A stretch of DNA of 51,348 bases from Robiginitomaculum sp. (GTDB taxonomy: Bacteria > Pseudomonadota > Alphaproteobacteria > Caulobacterales > Maricaulaceae). Below, piece after piece: positions 44,937 through 51,348 of this stretch. A program made the translations under genes and the position numbers. Every line of letters starts with the position of its first letter. Within the stretch, counting starts at the first letter, position 1. Where the stretch lies: positions 1 through 51,348 of the forward strand of contig JALSHE010000085.1 of the NCBI GenBank assembly GCA_026982415.1. Direction: 5' to 3'. Below the pieces are notes generated by a model. It saw only the letters and a list, made by a program, of their open reading frames with translations. It made no database searches and was not told where the DNA came from.

Positions 44937-45039
44937 ACCCGCTCATACCCGGCACCGACCGGGTATCCAGCGAATAAAGAGCGCGCAAAGCGCGCACATT
45001 TCTGTTTACTGGATTCCCGCTTTCGCGGGAAAGAGCGGA
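44937..45039. repeat. Structured repeat, copy B (inverted relative to copy A), after gatB
   Basis: 103 bp that, read on the minus strand, align with copy A across the full length. Hairpins: TTCCCGC/GCGGGAA with a GAAA loop, GCGCGC/GCGCGC with a TTT loop, and ATACCCGG/CCGGGTAT. Each stem differs from copy A by a pair that stays paired (T-A to C-G, G-C to C-G, A-T to G-C), and both first loops are GNRA. It starts 17 bp after the gatB stop. Confidence 0.88.
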
Positions 45040-45063
45040 TTTAGGGAGAGAGCAGTAGATTAA

Positions 45064-45204
45064 ATGACACCGCTTAACCCCAAATACCGTGCTATCCTCT
45101 GGGTCAATGTCCTTATTCTTGCGGGCGGCGTTGGGGGCATGGTTTATTATAAATGGCATAACATATTGGTGCCGTCGAATATTTATATATGCGGTGGTCC
45201 CTGA
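45064..45204 (+). CDS. Small one-TM protein, 46 residues, possibly frameshifted
   Basis: MTPLNPKYRAILWVNVLILA opens a protein with one hydrophobic helix and a short tail that stops in CGGP. In a second frame the sequence continues past the stop as MRWSLSKKQEKEQERDK, a charged tail that would suit a small membrane protein. Either this is the natural end, or a frameshift has split a longer protein of about 59 residues. No Shine-Dalgarno better than GAGAG is present. Confidence 0.4.
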   Translation: MTPLNPKYRAILWVNVLILAGGVGGMVYYKWHNILVPSNIYICGGP

Positions 45205-45268
45205 GTAAGAAGCAGGAAAAAGAACAAGAACGAGATAAGTAATCATTACACTTAAATAAAGGGCAATT

Positions 45269-45958
45269 ATGACTATCAAAACCAAGAAATCTAAATCAGT
45301 TTCCAAAGCGGTTAAAACCCGCATTACCGCGCGGGCCTTTCTCGACCGTCCTGTGCCGCCGGAAGTCTTGCGCAAGATATTCAACAAAGCCCGCCGTGCG
45401 CCGTCCGGTGGCAATCTCCAGCCGTGGAATGTACATGTCATGACAGGCAAGCCCTTGGACGCATTTCGCGCTGAGGTGATTGGTAAATTGATGAAGGGGC
45501 AGACCGAGAAAGATACTTATCCGGCCTATCCGTCGCCGCTCTGGGAGCCTATGCGGTCTTGGCGTTATAAATTGGGTGAGGATATGTACGGGCTTCTTGG
45601 TATTCCCAAAGACGATAAGCCAGCGCGTATGATGCAGGTCGGGCAGAACTTCAATTTCTTTGGGGCGCCTGTCGGTATTCTCATCACCATAGATAAGCGT
45701 ATGGACGCGCCGCAATTTATGGATATTGGCATATATTTACAGACAATAATGTTGCTGGCCCGCGAGCAAGGTTTGCACACTGCCCCCCAAGGTGCATGGC
45801 GGGCTTTCCCCGACACGGTCAAGAAACATACCGAACATCCGGTCGAGCAACAAATATTGGTCGGCATGTCCATGGGCTATGCAGACCCGGATGCGCCTGT
45901 AAACGATCTTGTTGTCGACCGGGCAGAGCTTGATGAGCTGGTAAAATTTTACGATTGA
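45269..45958 (+). CDS. Nitroreductase-family flavoprotein
   Basis: A 229-residue FMN-dependent oxidoreductase. The N-terminal RITARAFLDRPVPPEVLRKI and RRAPSGGNLQPWNVHVM, with the C-terminal LVGMSMGYADPDAPVND, are the nitroreductase fold. Members reduce nitro compounds, quinones or flavins with NAD(P)H; the substrate here is not known. A Shine-Dalgarno-like AAAGGG lies before the ATG. A strong terminator follows, so it is the end of a transcription unit. Confidence 0.92.
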   Translation: MTIKTKKSKSVSKAVKTRITARAFLDRPVPPEVLRKIFNKARRAPSGGNLQPWNVHVMTGKPLDAFRAEVIGKLMKGQTEKDTYPAYPSPLWEPMRSWRYKLGEDMYGLLGIPKDDKPARMMQVGQNFNFFGAPVGILITIDKRMDAPQFMDIGIYLQTIMLLAREQGLHTAPQGAWRAFPDTVKKHTEHPVEQQILVGMSMGYADPDAPVNDLVVDRAELDELVKFYD

Positions 45959-45987
45959 GTAACTTCGATTGCAGTTTTATTTCGAGA

Positions 45988-46012
45988 AACCGGCTGAAAA
46001 GCCGGTTTTTTT
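45988..46012 (+). terminator. Intrinsic terminator after the nitroreductase
   Basis: AACCGGCT (45988-45995), a GAAA tetraloop and AGCCGGTT (46000-46007) form an 8-bp stem, running into seven T (46006-46012). This is a textbook rho-independent terminator. Confidence 0.9.
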
Positions 46013-46329
46013 ATGTTTTTTGATTTTATTTATAGCTATTTTTAGTTCATTTATACACATTCAATGCTTGGTTATACTTAGGGTAAGTAACTATTAATTA
46101 TTTAGTAAGTATGTTTAAACCTAGTATAAACTAAATATAAACACTCATTTACTTGCTTTACCATAAATAAAGCTTCATTAACCTTTATATTAATTAACCT
46201 TATGTCAACCCACCTAGCGCAGATTTAAATTATCGAAGCGGGAGACATTGATAAAATGCCGAAGCGGACATCATCCGAGGAATAATCCAAGGGTGTTAGG
46301 TGAATGAATTAAACATGGGGGAGACCATT
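46013..46329. other. AT-rich leader region of the Sel1-like gene
   Basis: About 317 bases without a gene, very A/T-rich. TATACT near 46074 with a weak TTTATA 17 bp upstream could be a promoter. Two copies of TTAACC (46178-46183 and 46194-46199) recall the CtrA half-site, but their spacing does not match the TTAA-N7-TTAA consensus. Confidence 0.45.
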
Positions 46330-46632
46330 ATGGCCTTTACAGATGTTGAAGTAAAAGAGGCTCGCGAAGCCGTTATTGCAAAAGCCGAGGCAGCGGATTT
46401 GTTCCGCCTTGGACTTATATATTCCACAGATCACGAGGACAGAGGTCCAGACATGATTGAAGCCCATAAATGGTTCAATCTTGCGGCGCTTCTTGGTTCC
46501 AAACCGGCCCAAGCTTACCGGAGTGAACTGACTATGGAAATGAGTACAGGTGATGTAACCTTAGCCCAACGTGCGGCGCGCGGATGGCTTGCTGAAAACC
46601 GTAAGAAAGTTGCTGCTAAACAAGCTGCTTAA
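46330..46632 (+). CDS. Sel1-like small protein
   Basis: A 100-residue helical protein. DLFRLGLIYSTDHEDRGPD and MIEAHKWFNLAALLGSKPA are a Sel1-type helical repeat (EAHKWFNLAA is the typical second helix). One repeat plus a basic, alanine-rich tail; it may act as a small adaptor. GGGGAG lies 8 bases before the ATG at 46330; ATG at 46315 and GTG at 46300 are alternatives. It converges with kdsD, 16 bp apart. Confidence 0.75.
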   Translation: MAFTDVEVKEAREAVIAKAEAADLFRLGLIYSTDHEDRGPDMIEAHKWFNLAALLGSKPAQAYRSELTMEMSTGDVTLAQRAARGWLAENRKKVAAKQAA

Positions 46633-46648
46633 AAGCGCATTTTCCTAG

Positions 46649-47620
46649 TTACGCAATTCCAGCACGTAATAAGTCGTGCATATGGATAATGCCTACGGGC
46701 TTATTGTCCAAAAGCACAAACACTTGCATGACCTTTAGCGGTTTGGCTGTCATAATATTGAGCGCCTCGGCGGCCAATATGTCTGGCGCAATAGTTTTTG
46801 GCTCTTTGGTCATAATAGACGTGACTTTGGCTCCCGGCAGGTCTTTGTCGAGATTGCGGCGAATATCGCCGTCGGTGATAATACCGCATAATCTGCCAGT
46901 CTTATCTGTGACGCCAACACAGCCAAAACCCTTTCCGCTCATTATTTCCAGCGCTTCTTCCATATTTGCACTGTCCGCCACCAAAGGCAAGCGCTCGCCC
47001 CCGTGCATTAAATCCTGAACGGATTGTAATTGCGCCCCCAAGCTACCGCCCGGATGAAACACCTTGAAATCCTCTGGCGTGAACCCCCGCGATTCCAGCA
47101 AAGCCACTGCCAATGCATCACCCAGCGCCATTTGTAATGTGGTGGAAGTAGTTGGCGCACCCGTAACGCTGCAGGCTTCTTGTGTATCGGGCAGGTGCAA
47201 GAGGTAATCCCTTGCCTTGCCAAGGGCGCTGTTCTTGTTACAGGTCATTGCGATAAGCGGGATGGCTGCCCGTTTGCAATATTGGATAATATCAGCCAGC
47301 TCAGTGGTCTCGCCAGAGCGAGAAAGCGCAATAACGCAATCGGCTTTGGTGATCATGCCCATATCGCCGTGGCTGGCTTCGGTCGGGTGGATATAGAGGG
47401 ACGGGGTTCCGGTCGAGGCCAATGTGGCGGCGATTTTGCGGGCAACATGGCCGCTTTTGCCCACACCCGTCAGTACGGTATGCCCGGATATGGACTTTAT
47501 GATTTCGACGACCTCGGTGAAATCAGATCCCAAACCACTTGCAAGAGCGGCGAGGCCTTGGGCTTCTATATCAATGACCCTGCGGGCTACATTTACGGCG
47601 TTAAATTTTGTCATAATCAT
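46649..47620 (-). CDS. kdsD: D-arabinose 5-phosphate isomerase, KdsD/KpsF/GutQ family
   Basis: A 323-residue enzyme. N-terminal SIS domain: VLTGVGKSGHVARKIAATLA, HPTEASHGDMGMI and ALSRSGETTE. Two C-terminal CBS domains follow, ending PVGIIHMHDLLRAGIA. It isomerises ribulose 5-phosphate to arabinose 5-phosphate, the first step to Kdo for lipopolysaccharide. A glycosyltransferase gene ends 6 bp before it on the same strand, so the two are probably one unit. Start at 47620 or the next ATG two codons in. Confidence 0.93.
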   Translation of the reverse strand: MIMTKFNAVNVARRVIDIEAQGLAALASGLGSDFTEVVEIIKSISGHTVLTGVGKSGHVARKIAATLASTGTPSLYIHPTEASHGDMGMITKADCVIALSRSGETTELADIIQYCKRAAIPLIAMTCNKNSALGKARDYLLHLPDTQEACSVTGAPTTSTTLQMALGDALAVALLESRGFTPEDFKVFHPGGSLGAQLQSVQDLMHGGERLPLVADSANMEEALEIMSGKGFGCVGVTDKTGRLCGIITDGDIRRNLDKDLPGAKVTSIMTKEPKTIAPDILAAEALNIMTAKPLKVMQVFVLLDNKPVGIIHMHDLLRAGIA

Positions 47621-47626
47621 GTCTTA

Positions 47627-48694
47627 TCAGTCTTGTCTATCATTTGGAAGCGCTCTTAGGTGAATGCCGCGTGTGACGACTTTTAGGGGTGACCAAGTGA
47701 GCTTTTTGAGCATATCCGGGTTAGTCGTGATTCGGGACTTTTGCACGGCTTTGCGGTCTCGGAATGTTTGGGGCAGGCCTTTTATCCCGTCTCTGACGCC
47801 GCGCAAGGTCGGTTTAAACCGACCCTTGCGGAAGAGCGCCCAGCCCAGATAAGCCAGATTAGCACCAATATGAAGTGGGGTTAGTAAAATTAAAAGCGGC
47901 CACGGCATGTTTTTGAAAAACGTCCATATCCGGTTTCTGGTGCCGTGATATATGGCAAATTCCGGGACTTTATCTGATATGCCAGAGCTTATATGGTCAA
48001 CAATCGCGTCCGGTGATTGCAGACATTCTCCGCCCGATAACTGCATACGAAAGGCTAAGTCAACATCTTCGTGGTAACAAAAAAACCGCTCATCAAATCC
48101 GCCGAGGCTCAAAAATTTTGCCCGGTGATAAAGCGCGGCGGCGGCGCACGGGCCGAACACCAGCCCTGCCTTGGGTGGTTCTATCTGTTTTCCGTATCCG
48201 GCGCGAAAGGCTATGCCGGAGATATGATAACAATCACCAACCCCGTCTAGGGTGGGCGTATCCGCAAGGGCTAAATATTGGGTGGAGCCGACCATAGTTA
48301 TGTTCAGCGCCGTACTGGAAGCTTTCAAGAGCTGCTCTAGCCAATCTGGCCGGGCAAAGGCATCTGGGTTTAAGAGAGCCAACCAAGGTGCTTGGGCTAA
48401 TTTGGCGGCCTTGTTATTGGCGGCGGCAAACCCGGTATTCTCTCCGAGTTCCATAAGGATAAAGCGCTCGTCCAGCTCTGACAATGTTCCCATAGAGCCA
48501 TCAGTAGAGCCATTATCGACGATAAAACACTCGAAATCCGGCTCGCTCTGTGACTGAACAGATGCGATGCAGCGAGCGAGCCATTCCCCGGCATTATAAT
48601 TGACAATTATGATAGACGCTTTGGGGATTTTGCTCTCCGTTTTTGTGCTTTGTCCGCAAGACAATTTATCACATCCATTTGACATACAAACCAT
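47627..48694 (-). CDS. Glycosyltransferase family 2 (rhamnosyltransferase-like)
   Basis: A 355-residue protein (start at 48694 uncertain; 48685 also possible). [29 protein letters not shown] and [11 protein letters not shown] give the GT-A fold with its metal-binding aspartates, and [20 protein letters not shown] the acceptor side. The C-terminus has a hydrophobic helix ([20 protein letters not shown]). By family it transfers a sugar from a nucleotide donor to a lipopolysaccharide or similar glycan. It is upstream of kdsD in the same unit. Confidence 0.9.
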   Translation of the reverse strand: MVCMSNGCDKLSCGQSTKTESKIPKASIIIVNYNAGEWLARCIASVQSQSEPDFECFIVDNGSTDGSMGTLSELDERFILMELGENTGFAAANNKAAKLAQAPWLALLNPDAFARPDWLEQLLKASSTALNITMVGSTQYLALADTPTLDGVGDCYHISGIAFRAGYGKQIEPPKAGLVFGPCAAAALYHRAKFLSLGGFDERFFCYHEDVDLAFRMQLSGGECLQSPDAIVDHISSGISDKVPEFAIYHGTRNRIWTFFKNMPWPLLILLTPLHIGANLAYLGWALFRKGRFKPTLRGVRDGIKGLPQTFRDRKAVQKSRITTNPDMLKKLTWSPLKVVTRGIHLRALPNDRQD

Positions 48695-48776
48695 TGCGCA
48701 CAAAGGAAAATTTCCTTATAGGCTTGCAGACTTGAAATTCAATATATGGCTTATGGCCGAATGCAGGATAAAATAC

Positions 48777-50075
48777 ATGCCAAATACACAAAATGACTAC
48801 AAAGTTGCGGATATTTCCTTAGCCGATTGGGGGCGCAAAGAGATTAACATCGCCGAGACGGAAATGCCAGGGTTGATGGCCTTGCGTGCGGAATACGGCG
48901 AAGCACAACCTTTGAAGGGCGCGCGGATTGCAGGTTGTCTGCACATGACTATTCAAACAGCGGTTCTCATTGAAACTCTGACGGCGTTGGGCGCAGAAGT
49001 CCGCTGGTCATCGTGTAATATTTTCTCTACCCAAGACCAGGCAGCAGCTGCGATTGCGGCCACGGGTGTTCCGGTATTTGCTTGGAAAGGATTGACCGAC
49101 GACGAATTTTGGGAATGTATCCATGCGACGATAAAGGGCCCCAATGGTTGGACACCCAATATGATTTTGGACGACGGCGGTGATTTGACGGTTCTGATGC
49201 ACGAAGAATATCCCGAGCTTATGAAAGACGTGCGCGGCCTGTCCGAAGAGACCACGACGGGCGTCATGCGTCTATACCAAATGGAAAAAGCCGGAAAATT
49301 GGTTGTGCCTGCTATCAATGTAAATGACAGTGTGACCAAGTCGAAATTCGACAATCTTTACGGCTGTAAAGAAAGCTTGGTCGACAGTATCAAGCGGGCG
49401 ACCGATGTTATGCTTTCAGGTAAAACCGCCGTTATTTGCGGTTTTGGTGATGTGGGCAAGGGGTCTGCGGAAAGCTTGCGTTCCCAAGGTGCGCGGGTGA
49501 AAATTACGGAAATTGATCCAATTTGCGCCCTACAGGCGGCTATGGAAGGTTACGAGGTTGTGACCATGGAAGAAGCGGCGCCGATTTGCGATATTTTCGT
49601 CACCGCCACGGGCAATAAAGACGTGATTACTGTCGAGCATATGCGCCAGATGAAAGACCGCGCTATTGTCTGTAATATCGGGCATTTCGATAGCGAAATC
49701 CAAATCGAAGGCCTTCGCAATTATCAATGGGACAATGTCAAGCCGCAAGTGGATGAAGTGGTATTCCCGGACGGGAAACGCCTAATCATTTTGGCCGAAG
49801 GTCGTTTGGTTAATCTGGGTTGCGGCACCGGTCACCCTAGTTTCGTTATGTCGGCCAGCTTCACCAACCAGACCTTGGCGCAGATTGAGCTTTGGGAAAA
49901 TTATAAGAATTATGAAAACAAAGTTTATGTCCTGCCAAAACATTTGGACGAAAAAGTTGCAGAATTGCATCTTGCCAAATTGGGGGCAAAACTGACAAAA
50001 TTATCAGGTGAACAAGCCAAATATTTAGGCCTGCCAGCCGAAGGGCCGTTTAAGCCAGATCATTATAGATATTAA
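48777..50075 (+). CDS. ahcY: Adenosylhomocysteinase
   Basis: A 432-residue enzyme from the ATG at 48777 (AGGA eight bases upstream). [20 protein letters not shown], the NAD-binding [20 protein letters not shown], and the C-terminal [10 protein letters not shown] are canonical. It splits S-adenosylhomocysteine into adenosine and homocysteine, clearing the product of methyl transfer. metK follows on the same strand 120 bp later. Confidence 0.97.
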   Translation: MPNTQNDYKVADISLADWGRKEINIAETEMPGLMALRAEYGEAQPLKGARIAGCLHMTIQTAVLIETLTALGAEVRWSSCNIFSTQDQAAAAIAATGVPVFAWKGLTDDEFWECIHATIKGPNGWTPNMILDDGGDLTVLMHEEYPELMKDVRGLSEETTTGVMRLYQMEKAGKLVVPAINVNDSVTKSKFDNLYGCKESLVDSIKRATDVMLSGKTAVICGFGDVGKGSAESLRSQGARVKITEIDPICALQAAMEGYEVVTMEEAAPICDIFVTATGNKDVITVEHMRQMKDRAIVCNIGHFDSEIQIEGLRNYQWDNVKPQVDEVVFPDGKRLIILAEGRLVNLGCGTGHPSFVMSASFTNQTLAQIELWENYKNYENKVYVLPKHLDEKVAELHLAKLGAKLTKLSGEQAKYLGLPAEGPFKPDHYRY

Positions 50076-50195
50076 AGAAGTAAAGCCATGCCGACCCAAA
50101 AATCGGCGACGTAATTCTGCGCCGCCGAAATATTTAAAACTGCCCTTAAAATAATAATAAAAAGCGAAGAGCCTTAAAATCTAAAGGAGCGTATT

Positions 50196-51348
50196 ATGCG
50201 CCAACATTACGAATTTACATCCGAATCGGTCTCAGAAGGTCATCCGGATAAAGTGTCAGACCGCATTTCGGACGAAATCGTCGATCTGTTTTTCCGTGAG
50301 AGCGTAGCAGGCGGCATGTCGCCTTGGGATGTGCGCGTGGCGGCAGAAACCCTGACCACCACAAACAAAGTCGTGATTGCGGGCGAGACGCGCGGTTCTG
50401 ATAAAATCACCAATGATATGATTATTGACGTGGCGCGTGCGGCCATCAAGGACATTGGTTATGAGCAGGACGGGTTTCATTGGAACACGGCGGATATTGA
50501 CATTCTCTTGCACGCCCAAAGTGCGGACATCGCCCAAGGTGTTGATGATGGTTGCGGTATGCACGCCGAAGAAGGGGCGGGCGACCAAGGGATTATGTTT
50601 GGCTATGCGTGTAGCGAAACCCCGGCGCTGATGCCTGCGCCCGTTTACTACAGCCACAAAATCTTACAACGCATTGCCAAGGCCCGCAAGCTAGAAGGCA
50701 AAACCCAGCTTGGCCCTGATAGCAAAAGCCAAGTTACGGTACGTTATGAAAACGGCAAGCCAGTGGGCGCATCTGCTATCGTATTGTCGACCCAACATTT
50801 GGACGAGAGTATGTGCTCTGAGGACGTGGCGGAATTGGTCAAGCCATATATTACCGAAGAGCTTCCAGACGGTTGGATAACAGACAAAACGGTTTGGCAT
50901 ATTAACCCGACGGGTAAATTCGTCATTGGCGGCCCGGACGGCGATAGCGGCCTTACGGGGCGCAAAATTATCGTCGATACTTACGGCGGTGCCGCCCCCC
51001 ACGGCGGCGGGGCGTTCTCGGGCAAAGACCCGACCAAAGTTGACCGTAGCGCCGCCTATGCGGCGCGGTATTTGGCGAAAAATATCGTTGCGGCAGGTAT
51101 CAATGATTGGGTGAATATCCAGCTTTCCTATGCCATTGGTGTTGCCAAGCCGACGTCTATCTATGTAGACATGGGCGGTAAAGGCCAAGTTAGTGAGGCG
51201 GAACTCGAACGCGCCATTCGCCAGGTCATGGACCTAACCCCGCGCGGTATCCGCCAGCATCTTGACCTCAACAAACCAATATACGCCCGCACAGCCGCCT
51301 ACGGCCATTTCGGTCGCACCCCAGATAATGAAGGCGGGTTTAGTTGGG
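50196..51348 (+). CDS. metK: S-adenosylmethionine synthetase, 3' end cut off
   Basis: 384 codons are visible, running off the window. [55 protein letters not shown] and [20 protein letters not shown] are the defining MetK motifs. It makes S-adenosylmethionine from methionine and ATP. AAGGAG lies six bases before the ATG. The 120-bp leader has a GCCGA/TCGGC hairpin near 50088 but no riboswitch that I can recognise. Confidence 0.97.
   Translation, partial: MRQHYEFTSESVSEGHPDKVSDRISDEIVDLFFRESVAGGMSPWDVRVAAETLTTTNKVVIAGETRGSDKITNDMIIDVARAAIKDIGYEQDGFHWNTADIDILLHAQSADIAQGVDDGCGMHAEEGAGDQGIMFGYACSETPALMPAPVYYSHKILQRIAKARKLEGKTQLGPDSKSQVTVRYENGKPVGASAIVLSTQHLDESMCSEDVAELVKPYITEELPDGWITDKTVWHINPTGKFVIGGPDGDSGLTGRKIIVDTYGGAAPHGGGAFSGKDPTKVDRSAAYAARYLAKNIVAAGINDWVNIQLSYAIGVAKPTSIYVDMGGKGQVSEAELERAIRQVMDLTPRGIRQHLDLNKPIYARTAAYGHFGRTPDNEGGFSW

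Noticed and set aside
48704-48776. SAH riboswitch before ahcY
   Set aside because: The leader is short, with only an AAGGAAA/TTTCCTT palindrome, which does not match the known fold.
50076-50195. SAM-responsive riboswitch before metK
   Set aside because: Hairpins are short and I cannot match the leader to SAM-II, SAM/SAH or other classes; a covariance-model search would decide.

Overview
The window looks like chromosomal DNA of an alphaproteobacterium, most likely the Caulobacterales/Maricaulales-Hyphomonadaceae side with a moderate-GC genome (a Hellea- or Robiginitomaculum-like organism would fit). The basis is a gene transfer agent (GTA) cluster of the Rhodobacter capsulatus type, a PleC-like cell-cycle kinase, an alphaproteobacterial-type GluRS alongside GatCAB, and the order degP - response regulator - kinase - glnE - pleC. 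The genus is inference only; there is no rRNA or tRNA in the window.

Layout. 1-4670: a thiolase (minus strand, cut by the window edge) diverges from a large MscK-type mechanosensitive channel. 4789-19635: a near-complete GTA structural cluster, all plus strand, in the canonical order g1 (putative small terminase), g2 TerL, g3 portal, g3.5, g4 protease, g5 capsid, g6, g7, g8, g9 tail tube, g10, g10.1, g11 tape measure, g12, g13, g14 peptidase, g15 megatron. It is unusual in four ways: two non-structural genes (DUF2726 and a helical-repeat protein with its own promoter) lie between terminase and portal; strong hairpins and a REP/BIME-like palindrome sit between structural genes; a perfect 7 x 8 bp tandem repeat lies between g11 and g12; and the tape-measure and hub proteins are short.

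19687-34539: a DnaJ/CbpA-type co-chaperone, then a signalling and proteostasis block. A small exported PepSY-like protein precedes a PhoP/FeuP-like regulator and its kinase; a DUF938 methyltransferase-like protein, a DegP-type protease, a second OmpR regulator/kinase pair, GlnE and an SseB-like protein follow. On the minus strand come a PleC-like hybrid-less PAS kinase and an EAL protein. A PhoP-box-like direct repeat precedes the PepSY-regulator-kinase operon.

34580-51348: housekeeping genes. These are pepN (minus), nadE and gltX, an exported Cys-rich protein, gatC-gatA-gatB (an indirect Gln-tRNA route together with gltX), a nitroreductase, a Sel1-like small protein, kdsD and a family 2 glycosyltransferase (envelope sugars), then ahcY and metK (S-adenosylmethionine cycle; metK is cut by the window end). 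gatB is flanked by two inverted copies of a 103-105 bp three-hairpin repeat whose differences include one compensatory base-pair change in each stem.

No CRISPR array, transposase, integrase, rRNA or tRNA was seen.
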